Shown piece by piece: positions 49,725 through 57,166 of a stretch of 64,000 bases of DNA. The notes under the pieces were generated by a model. That model was not told the DNA's origin. It did no database searches and saw nothing but the letters and a program-made list of their open reading frames with translations. Position 1 is the stretch's first letter; every line of letters starts with the position of its first letter. The DNA is taken from NCBI GenBank assembly GCA_004556155.1, contig SFIM01000011.1, positions 7,922 through 71,921 on the forward strand. The letters are read 5' to 3'. Source of the stretch: Clostridiales bacterium. Lineage in GTDB: Bacteria; Bacillota; Clostridia; Christensenellales; Aristaeellaceae. The position numbers were made by a program, and so were the translations under genes.

Positions 49725-50861
49725 ATGGAACTGCAAAGCCTGCTGGACGCCTTTGTCGCTCAATCCAGGGCCATTCTGGGCGATTGCCTGACGGGCGTGT
49801 ATCTGCACGGCTCGGCGGCCATGGGCTGCTTTCAGCCGCAAAAGAGCGATGTTGATCTGCTGATCGTGGTGGAAAACGCGCTGCCGGATGAACTGAAGCT
49901 GCAATACATGGCGATGGTGACAGCCATGAACGACTATGCCCCGCAAAAGGGCATTGAAATGAGCGTGCTCCGCCGAGATGTGTGCAAGCCGTTTGTCTAT
50001 CCCACGCCGTATGAGCTGCATTTTTCCGTGATGCATCTGGAGCGATATCAGGAGAACCCGGCGGAGTATGTACGCGCCATGCACGGTGAGGATAAAGACC
50101 TCGCGGCGCATTGCATGATGCTGCGCCATCGCGGCGTAAGGCTTTACGGCCCCGAAATTGAGCAGGTTTTCGGGCCGGTAAGCGATGAAGTGTTTGAGAA
50201 CAGCATCTATCAGGATATCCGTACCGCGCAGGAGGATATCCTGAAAGCCCCGGTCTATGTCATCCTGAATCTTTGCCGCGCGGTGGCCTATATAGAGGAA
50301 GGGCTGCTCCTGTCCAAGCGCGAGGGCGTCGAGTGGGCGCTGAATGATTGGCAGCTTGCGCCTTATCAGGGCATGATCCGCGCCGCGCTGAAGGCGTATC
50401 AGGAGGGGGAGAGTATGCCGCTGGATCATGAGGCGGCGCAAAACTTTGCGAGAATCATGCTGAGCCGATTTACTACGCGCCCGTTCAGCCCGTTTGAAAA
50501 GCAGTGGATGGCGCTGTTTGCCGCCGATATTCCCAGGGAGGTCGTTCAGCGCTACGTCCACGATACGGGCAACTACATCTGGCATGTGTTTTCTTTTGAA
50601 TTGAAGCCCCGCGACAGCTTCGCGGAGAAAGAGGAAGCAAAGCGCCTGTTTGACGCGCAGGATAAGCGCGGCGCCTCCTATTATGAGCCCTGGCCGAAAA
50701 ACGGCGAGCATGAGCCGCAGTATGACTCGCCTTCCGCCGACGACCTGGAGGAGCTTACGGAATGCTATGTGATCGCAGTGGATAAAAGCTGGACCTATAT
50801 TTTAACGCATGAGGATGGCATACTCGGCCCGTACTTTTACAGGCTGCCAAAGAAAGCGTAA
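49725..50861 (+). CDS. AadA-like nucleotidyltransferase fused to a DUF4275-like domain
   Basis: A 378-aa protein. Residues 1 to about 250 resemble aminoglycoside 3''-adenylyltransferases: the nucleotidyltransferase motif is YLHGSAAMGCFQPQKSDVDL with both Asp residues, followed by RRHRG-like MMLRHRGVRLYGPEI and the helical NLCRAVAYIEEG/KREGVEWAL part. From about 255 the sequence changes to a DUF4275-like domain: FSPFEKQWMALFAADIP, YIWHVFSFELKP, and WTYILTHEDGILGPYFYR. Aminoglycoside modification is possible, but the substrate is unproven. GGGAGG precedes the start. I see no frameshift or stop at the junction, so the fusion is real in this sequence. Confidence 0.82.
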   Translation: MELQSLLDAFVAQSRAILGDCLTGVYLHGSAAMGCFQPQKSDVDLLIVVENALPDELKLQYMAMVTAMNDYAPQKGIEMSVLRRDVCKPFVYPTPYELHFSVMHLERYQENPAEYVRAMHGEDKDLAAHCMMLRHRGVRLYGPEIEQVFGPVSDEVFENSIYQDIRTAQEDILKAPVYVILNLCRAVAYIEEGLLLSKREGVEWALNDWQLAPYQGMIRAALKAYQEGESMPLDHEAAQNFARIMLSRFTTRPFSPFEKQWMALFAADIPREVVQRYVHDTGNYIWHVFSFELKPRDSFAEKEEAKRLFDAQDKRGASYYEPWPKNGEHEPQYDSPSADDLEELTECYVIAVDKSWTYILTHEDGILGPYFYRLPKKA

Positions 50862-50871
50862 ACTGCACTAT

Positions 50872-50911
50872 AAAAAAACACCCCGCAGCGGAGTTTTCCG
50901 CTTCGGGGTGC
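50872..50911 (-). terminator. Terminator between converging genes
   Basis: Stem CACCCCG/CGGGGTG with an inner AGCGGA/TCCGCT pair; on the minus strand it is followed by seven T. It may also stop the plus-strand adenylyltransferase transcript. Confidence 0.85.
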
Positions 50912-50923
50912 TTACGTTCAGGC

Positions 50924-51395
50924 TTATTCCTCTGCGCTCAGGTTTTCGGTGGCGAACAGGTTGATCGCGCCCAGAATTTCTTCCTCGGTATAGTTTTCGG
51001 CGATTGTGCCCACATTCCAGTAAGCGTAGTTGCCCTCGAACCAGCTCATCAGGTCGGCCAGATCTTCGGCATAGCGGAACTCCAGATGGAAGGTTTCAGC
51101 CATGGTGTCGCTGCCGAAAGCAAAATAGGTGAACTGACCGGCGTTTTCATCCTCGGTCTTATAGAAGATGAAGCCGTTCTCGTTGTTCTCTACCTCCACG
51201 GGCGCGTAGGTGTGGCGGAAGATCTCGTTGCCCTCGGCGTCCACGCCGGAGATTACGTTGCCTTCGATGGTCATCTTGGCCACGCCGCCGATGTAGTAGC
51301 AGTCAAAACGCATGCTTTCGGGATCGGCGCTGTACTTGGCAATGGCTTCCTCGCCGTACACATCGCCCGTGCACACATACAGCAGGTATTCGCGG
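50924..51395 (-). pseudogene. ZinT-like (YodA) domain, 5'-truncated
   Basis: The C-terminal part of a ZinT-type metal-binding domain is readable: KMTIEGNVISGVDAEGNEIF, GFIFYKTEDENAGQFTYFAF, and AETFHLEFRYAEDLADLMSW, in which one of the usual His ligands is kept. The frame is open further upstream (to 51562), but that part overlaps an AraC remnant in another frame and is not ZinT-like. Signal peptide and first half of the domain are absent. ATG 51422 could start a short product. The assignment rests on remote similarity. Confidence 0.5.
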
Positions 51396-51891
51396 TCAAA
51401 AGTACAGCTCGCGCAGTACATGCTCACAGCGTCCCGGCCTCGCCCAGCATGAACCAGCGGCTGCCCAGCAGATTGGCGCGCAGCGCGGATAAATCCACCG
51501 CCAGCGGGGCCACATGGCGCGGCATCCAGCGCGTGGCCGCGGCACAGTCGATCTGCAAACACAGCCCCTCATAATAGCCCAGGGGGAAAAGAGAGGTGGA
51601 CTGCGCACCGTGCAGCCCGTCAAAGCAGCTGACAGACAGCCCGCCAGGCGTCAGCACAGCCTGTTCGCGCAGGGAAAAGACGCTTTCAAAGCGCCCCGAT
51701 GTGCAGAAATTAATCTCCAGCTGATCGTGCTGATCACGCAGCTCCTCAAAGCCATGCGTTTACAGGCGTACCAGCAGCGCGTTCACGCCGTCAAACAGGG
51801 GATAACGCGCAATGCTGCCGCCGCCATCCAGACAGGGCAGGGTGGCAAAGGCTTCTCCGCGAAAACCGTCTAATAGCTGACTTTCATCCAT
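51396..51891 (-). pseudogene. AraC-type regulator remnant with stop and frameshift
   Basis: Reading from ATG 51891 gives MDESQLLDGFRGEAF, then an in-frame TAA after about 43 codons at 51761-51763. The same frame resumes as THGFEELRDQHDQLEINFCT, SGRFESVFSLREQAVLTPGG and YYEGLCLQIDCAAATRW, the sensor half of a common Clostridial AraC regulator. Near 51436 the homology shifts frame to CEHVLRELYF and stops. The HTH half is gone, replaced by the ZinT-like fragment. Confidence 0.7.
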
Positions 51892-51902
51892 GCGCGCTGC
51901 CC

Positions 51903-52607
51903 TCAAACGCCCGTTACGATGCGGGCAAAGAAGCCGTCGCTGGTAAAGATGGCGCTCAGTGCGCTTTGGCCCAGATAGCGGGTTAACAGATCCACCGGGA
52001 TAATCGTGCGGATGACCGGTACCAGCAAAAACAGCACATATAACGTAATCACGCCGCGCAGCAGGCCGTACACGCCGCCCATCAGCCCGTCAAAGTGCTT
52101 GAGTACGGGGAAATAGAACACATGCCCAATCAGCCCTACCGCAGCGTGCAGCAAGATAAAGCTGATAAAATAACACACGACAAAGCTAAAGGACTGTAGC
52201 ACCACGGCGACGATGGTGTAGGATACATAATCGTTCACCGTGGTCATGCCTGCGGAGGCAAAGGCTGCGCTGGACAGGTTGCTTTGCAGGATGGCGGCAA
52301 TGCTGTCGGGCAGGGATACGCTTTTGAGCACCGTCTGAATGAGCGCCGCGCTCATGCCGCTTACCTGCGTGGTGGCCAGCGAATAGTCGCCCACCAGCGA
52401 GCCTGCGTCCGTATAGGTGGCCAGCATTTCGGTAACGCCGCGGTTGGCGCTAAGGAGCGAGGCCAGCTGTGGTCCGGCAAAAAAGGCGACCACCACCGAG
52501 ATCAGGCAGGCGGCCAAGCCCAGAAGCGAAGATACAGAGCCCCGGTAAAAGCCGAAGGCGACGCTGATAAACAGCACGGCCAGGATGGCAAGATCCATGA
52601 TATTCAT
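51903..52607 (-). CDS. CvpA family membrane protein
   Basis: A 234-aa membrane protein; the start MDLAILAVLFISVAFGFYRG is the CvpA hallmark (D and YRG residues). Three further hydrophobic stretches follow (LLGLAACLISVVVAFFAG, SFSFVVCYFISFILLHAAVG, GLLRGVITLYVLFLLVPVIR). CvpA proteins support envelope integrity or colicin V production in other bacteria; role here unknown. It starts 6 nt after the DUF5711 gene without its own site, so it is probably translated by coupling. Confidence 0.88.
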   Translation of the reverse strand: MNIMDLAILAVLFISVAFGFYRGSVSSLLGLAACLISVVVAFFAGPQLASLLSANRGVTEMLATYTDAGSLVGDYSLATTQVSGMSAALIQTVLKSVSLPDSIAAILQSNLSSAAFASAGMTTVNDYVSYTIVAVVLQSFSFVVCYFISFILLHAAVGLIGHVFYFPVLKHFDGLMGGVYGLLRGVITLYVLFLLVPVIRTIIPVDLLTRYLGQSALSAIFTSDGFFARIVTGV

Positions 52608-52613
52608 AGCGTT

Positions 52614-53723
52614 TTAAGGCACGGACACGGCCCATACGCTGGTGCCGCATACCAGCAGCGCCACGCCGTTTGAGGTCATGCCCAGATAGTCGGTCACCGT
52701 GCCGTCCACCGGCAGGCGCAGGGCGGTAAAGCGCTGCGCGCTGATATCGGCGCGGTAAAGGCTGTTGCCGGAGAAGGCGTACAGGCGCTTGCCGTGAATG
52801 GCCGCGCCCACGCAGGAATCCGGCAGGGAGTAGCGGGTATCGGTTTTGCCGTGCAGCAGACGCAGCTCGCTGAAGCTGCCCGCCGTGTCCGTTTGCAAAA
52901 CAGGCGCGAATAGCAGATACGGATCGCCGCTGGTGGGGGTGTTGCCTACCAGCTGCCAGCCGTATACCAGCACGGTGTTGTCAGTGTTTTGCGTGCCGCG
53001 ATAATCATACAGGCGGAGCTGGCGCGTATTGATTACGTTCAGATAGCTGCCCGAATAGACGACGGCGTAGGTAATCGGCTCGCCTAAGGAGACGTCACCC
53101 GTGTTCATCTGACCCACGCGATAGGTATGCATGGTGGTTTCGGGCACCGCGCCGTATACGTCCAGCGCCGTCGTCCACAGGTATTCGCTGTCGCCAAAGA
53201 AGCCGCAGTCCAGCAGCATCAGGTCGGCGTAGTTGTTTACCTCTGTATCCACCAGGCCGCCGTCCATATCCTTGATGGTCAGCGTGGGGCTGACGCCGTC
53301 GCCCGTTACGATAGCTACATACTTATCGCACACGCGGGCGAACTGAATGGTCTCGCTCAGCCGGTCGTTATAGGTGGAGCGGCCGTTGCAATCCAGAATC
53401 TGCAATTGATTGGTGGTCCATACCACAACGTGGCGGCTGCCAGCGTGGAAGCGCGCGCCCGAGCCTACCTGCACGCTCCACAATTCGCTGCCTGCTGTAG
53501 ACAGGCAAAACAGCGTGCTGTCGTCATAATACAGCACACGGTCGCCAAACACAGTGACATCCTGGCTGACCACGCAGCGCAGCTTTCTGCCCGATATTTT
53601 GCCGCCGCCCCCGCTGAGCAGCCCCAGCAGGTAGGCGATGAGCACCAGCAGCACGGCGATGGCCGCGATCAGCAGGTACGGGCTGATTTTTTTTCGTTTG
53701 GTTCCAAGGTCGTAATTGGGCAT
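52614..53723 (-). CDS. DUF5711-like membrane-anchored beta-propeller protein
   Basis: A 369-aa protein with a basic N-terminus (GTKRKKISP), one membrane helix (YLLIAAIAVLLVLIAYLLGL) and an extracellular beta-propeller-like part with repeated units (VLYYDDSTLFCLSTAGSELW, VVVWTTNQLQILDCNGRS). This is the arrangement of DUF5711 proteins of Clostridia, often next to CvpA as here. GGAGG precedes the start and a consensus promoter lies at 53768-53796. Function unknown; a surface role is likely. Confidence 0.8.
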   Translation of the reverse strand: MPNYDLGTKRKKISPYLLIAAIAVLLVLIAYLLGLLSGGGGKISGRKLRCVVSQDVTVFGDRVLYYDDSTLFCLSTAGSELWSVQVGSGARFHAGSRHVVVWTTNQLQILDCNGRSTYNDRLSETIQFARVCDKYVAIVTGDGVSPTLTIKDMDGGLVDTEVNNYADLMLLDCGFFGDSEYLWTTALDVYGAVPETTMHTYRVGQMNTGDVSLGEPITYAVVYSGSYLNVINTRQLRLYDYRGTQNTDNTVLVYGWQLVGNTPTSGDPYLLFAPVLQTDTAGSFSELRLLHGKTDTRYSLPDSCVGAAIHGKRLYAFSGNSLYRADISAQRFTALRLPVDGTVTDYLGMTSNGVALLVCGTSVWAVSVP

Positions 53724-53767
53724 GGGTACCTCCTGCCGGCGGGTAGAAAGCCAGCATATACAAACCT

Positions 53768-53796
53768 ATTATAATCGGATACGCGCCGCGCGTCAA
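53768..53796 (-). promoter_or_regulatory. Sigma-A promoter for DUF5711-cvpA
   Basis: Minus strand -35 TTGACG (53791-53796), 17-nt spacer, -10 TATAAT (53768-53773). Confidence 0.85.
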
Positions 53797-53818
53797 ATCC
53801 TTATCTTGCCACGGGCGG

Positions 53819-56800
53819 TTATTTGATTTCAAAGAGCTTGAGCAGATCCTCATCCGACAGCTTGGTGGGCATGCTTTCGCCGGGGGTAATCAGCAGATCA
53901 AACAGCTTGCGCTTGGCCTGGCTCATGCTGACCACCTGCTCCTCGATGGAATCGTGCACCAGCAGGCGCACGACCTCGACCTCCTTGGTCTGGCCGATGC
54001 GGTGCGCGCGGTCGACAGCCTGCTCCTCGGCGGCGGGATTCCACCAGGGATCATAGTGGATGACCATGTCCGCGCCTGTCAGATTCAGGCCCGTGCCGCC
54101 TGCCTTGAGCGAGAGCAGGAACACGCTGCCGTGGCCGGAATTGAAGGTATCGCACAGCTTCACGCGCTCGTCCGCCGGGGTATCGCCGTCCAGGTACAGG
54201 CTCTTTACGCCTTCCTGCGACAGGCGCGTCTCAATCAGCCGCAGCATGCGCGTAAACTGGCTGAACACCAGTGCGCGGCGGCCGTTTTGCAGGGCGGGCA
54301 GCAGCACGTCTACCAGCATTTCCAGCTTGCCCGAGGTGCCCGTATAATCGGGCAGGCACAAAACAGGATGGCAGCAGATCTGCCGCAGCTCCGTAATGGC
54401 GGACAGCACCTCGGCACGGCCCTTGGCCATGCCGCGGGTGTTGAGAATTTGCTTGACGTAATCGCGCCGGCGCAGCAGACCCGCCTGATAGACGCGGCGC
54501 TGCTCGGGCGACATTTCGGCCATCAGGGTTACTTCCAGCTTATCAGGCAGCTCGGTCAGCACGTCCTTCTTCAGGCGGCGCATCAGGAAGGGACGGATGC
54601 GGCGCATCAGCTCATCGCTGTTTTCGCCTTCGCCGTAACGGCGCATAAAGGCGCTGGCACGGGGCAGATAGCCGGGCAGGATGAAATCGAAAATGCTCCA
54701 CAATTCGCCCGCGTGGTTTTCCATGGGCGTGCCGGTCAGGGCAATGCGCGTTTCGGCGGACAGCTGCTTGACGGCGTGCGCGCCCACGCTGGCGGAATTT
54801 TTAATCTGCTGTGCCTCGTCCAGGATGGCAAAGCGGAAGGATACGCCCGACAGCAGTGGCGCGTCGCGGCGAATCAGCGGATAGCTGGTCACCAGAACGT
54901 CGGGCGCATCGGGGGTGGAAAGGAGCTTGATCTGCTCCGCGCGGGAAGCCTGTGCGCCCGAAAGCAGCATCACTTCCAGCTCTGGGGCAAAACGGTTCAG
55001 CTCGCTCAGCCAGTTATAGGTAAGCGAGGTGGGGGCGATGATGACCGAAGGTTTGCGCTCCTTTTCGGTGCGGGCAAAGTAGAGCAGCGCCGCGATGGTC
55101 TGTACTGTTTTGCCAAGACCCATGTCGTCGGCCAGGATGCCGCCCATGTGCAGCGAACGCAGGGCGCACAGCCATTCAAAGCCGCGCTGCTGATAGGGGC
55201 GCAGGCAGTCAAGCGGCGGCTCGGGCTTGGGCACATCCAGGCTGGCCGCGCGCTGCGCTTCCTCATCCAGCGTAACAGGCAGGCCGCTGCTGCGAATCAG
55301 CGCTTCCAGATAGGCTGCGCGGTACATGCCCAGATCGCGGGTGTCGGCATAATCCACCACCTCGCACACGGCCTCGGCCAGGGGCTGCCAGTCGTCGGTA
55401 TCCTCCAAGGAAATGAAGGAGCCATCCTTAAACCGGAAATAGCTGGCCCGGTCGCGCAGCGCGCGCATCAGGGGCAGCAGCTCTTCAATTTCCTCGCCGC
55501 CGTCGGTCATGCTCAGCTGCAGCTGGCCGCTGGCGCCACGCAGGAAGCCTGCCAGCTGCGCCCGGCGCGGGGTGAACTTGCGGAAATCCTTGCTGAAAAA
55601 CACCTCGGCATGGCGCGTCAATTCGTTTACACCATTTGTGACAAAGTTATATACATCCTCCGCGCCCGACAGATACACGCGGCCCTTGGACACGCGGAAG
55701 CCCGCGCCAGCCAGAAGTTCGGTGATTTCCTGCTCGTGCTGGGCGTCGCGCAGCAGCAGGAGCGAGGCGTGCTCGTTGGGCGGCGCGAAGGGATCGATGA
55801 TCTGCTCGCCGTACAGAAATTCGGTGCGGGCGGTTACATCCGTGCCGTCGCGATCCAGATAGACGCGCGCCTTGAAGGGTTCGCGCACCAGCTGGCGTTC
55901 CAGCTCGGGCGAAAAGCGCAGCTCACCTACGCGGCTGAGCCACAGCGTCAATTCGCTCATCACCTTCTGCGTTTGATCAGGATCAAACACAAACAGCGTG
56001 CGTCCGCCTGTGCGCTCGGCCGCGCAGATGCGCGCCACTGCCCGCTGCACGCGCGGCACGCTCTGCACCGCGCCATCAATAACCGCATAGGCGCAGTCCT
56101 CGGTCAGCGCGCGGAAATCGCCCTCAAACATGGCGAAAATGGCCAGGCGATGCTGCGGCGCGCCCGCCTTGGCGCGGTCGCTCAGGGTAAAGCTGAGCGG
56201 CAGGGCTTCCTCGCTGATGCCATCCTGTGCGATGGCGGTATCCTCGTATTGCAGGCGGAAGCGCATGCGGCGAAGAATCTCCCACACGCGCGCAGCGGTG
56301 GGCTGGGGCAGGGGCAGCAGACGCGCGTCCTGCACGCCGATTTCAACGCCCGCGCCCTTGAGGGTGGCGCAGTGCAGCTGCAGCAGGGAGATCAGCTCCC
56401 GCTCGGCCTCGCCAAAGCGCATCCAGGCGGGGAAAAAGGTAAAGCCCTTGCCGAAGGAGAGCGGTTCGCTGCTTTTGAGCGAAGCCAGAAACTCGGTAAT
56501 GGAGCGGATGACGTATAGCCTGTCCTGGCCAATGCGCAGGCCAATGCGCATGTCCAGCCCGTTCATGCGGATTTCAGGCTCCAGCCGGGCCATCACGCAC
56601 TCGGGCAGTGCGCCCTCCATCACTGAAAACAGCGTCGCGGCGCGGGCCTTGGCGCGCATCTCCTGCATGGCACGCAGTGCACCGGATTCGTTTGCGTCAA
56701 TCAGGGCGGCCAGGGTATGGCGGCAAAAGGGGGATTTTTCGCAGGGGCACTCCATGCGCCCATTGGGATAAATCTTGATAAAACCGTGCGCCCCGGCCAC

Positions 56801-56920
56801 CGAGTAGGTTAAAAAATCGGCGCTGCGCTGGTTTTCGCGCACTGCGCCGCGGCGGTATAGCGCACGCCCGGCGTCAAATTCCTCGTCGCCCATCCGTTCC
56901 TTGAGCTTATCCATGTTCAT
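53819..56920 (-). CDS. SWIM-domain SNF2 family DNA helicase/ATPase
   Basis: A 1033-aa protein from ATG 56920 (GGAGG 11 nt upstream; the longer frame has no site). A SWIM zinc finger lies near residue 60 (CPCEKSPFCRHTLAAL), followed by a long SNF2-associated region and a C-terminal SNF2 ATPase: motif I ADDMGLGKTVQTIAALLYFA, motif II ILDEAQQIKNS, motif III LTGTPMENH, motif V LKAGGTGLNLTGADMV and motif VI DRAHRIGQTKEVEV. It would translocate on double-stranded DNA. Widespread in Firmicutes; role unclear. It is divergent from the coiled-coil gene at 57167. Confidence 0.94.
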   Translation of the reverse strand: MNMDKLKERMGDEEFDAGRALYRRGAVRENQRSADFLTYSVAGAHGFIKIYPNGRMECPCEKSPFCRHTLAALIDANESGALRAMQEMRAKARAATLFSVMEGALPECVMARLEPEIRMNGLDMRIGLRIGQDRLYVIRSITEFLASLKSSEPLSFGKGFTFFPAWMRFGEAERELISLLQLHCATLKGAGVEIGVQDARLLPLPQPTAARVWEILRRMRFRLQYEDTAIAQDGISEEALPLSFTLSDRAKAGAPQHRLAIFAMFEGDFRALTEDCAYAVIDGAVQSVPRVQRAVARICAAERTGGRTLFVFDPDQTQKVMSELTLWLSRVGELRFSPELERQLVREPFKARVYLDRDGTDVTARTEFLYGEQIIDPFAPPNEHASLLLLRDAQHEQEITELLAGAGFRVSKGRVYLSGAEDVYNFVTNGVNELTRHAEVFFSKDFRKFTPRRAQLAGFLRGASGQLQLSMTDGGEEIEELLPLMRALRDRASYFRFKDGSFISLEDTDDWQPLAEAVCEVVDYADTRDLGMYRAAYLEALIRSSGLPVTLDEEAQRAASLDVPKPEPPLDCLRPYQQRGFEWLCALRSLHMGGILADDMGLGKTVQTIAALLYFARTEKERKPSVIIAPTSLTYNWLSELNRFAPELEVMLLSGAQASRAEQIKLLSTPDAPDVLVTSYPLIRRDAPLLSGVSFRFAILDEAQQIKNSASVGAHAVKQLSAETRIALTGTPMENHAGELWSIFDFILPGYLPRASAFMRRYGEGENSDELMRRIRPFLMRRLKKDVLTELPDKLEVTLMAEMSPEQRRVYQAGLLRRRDYVKQILNTRGMAKGRAEVLSAITELRQICCHPVLCLPDYTGTSGKLEMLVDVLLPALQNGRRALVFSQFTRMLRLIETRLSQEGVKSLYLDGDTPADERVKLCDTFNSGHGSVFLLSLKAGGTGLNLTGADMVIHYDPWWNPAAEEQAVDRAHRIGQTKEVEVVRLLVHDSIEEQVVSMSQAKRKLFDLLITPGESMPTKLSDEDLLKLFEIK

Positions 56921-57083
56921 GCAGACAATATCCTCCAAAATCAATGCGCCCAGATTGCGGCGCATCTTATTAAAATACGCCGTGAAAAGCGTTTTTCCTG
57001 CCTGTGAAAAGATTGTTTTACATGAAAATGGCGGGTTCAATTGGTTGAATGGAATATTTTTTGCAGTAATTGGATGATAACCC

Positions 57084-57112
57084 TTGACGAATCGGCAAAA
57101 TATCGGTAAAAT
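57084..57112 (+). promoter_or_regulatory. Sigma-A promoter for the coiled-coil/AAA-like gene
   Basis: -35 TTGACG (57084-57089), 17-nt spacer, -10 TAAAAT (57107-57112). The start ATG at 57119 would fall at the transcription start, supporting ATG 57167. Confidence 0.75.
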
Positions 57113-57166
57113 AACAACATGCGATTGCCATATCGTATGCTATTTGGAGAGGAGTATACTTTTTCA

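Noticed and set aside
53954..56518. 854-aa open frame antisense to the SNF2 helicase
   Set aside because: Low-complexity composition and no start signals; SNF2 motifs on the other strand are complete.
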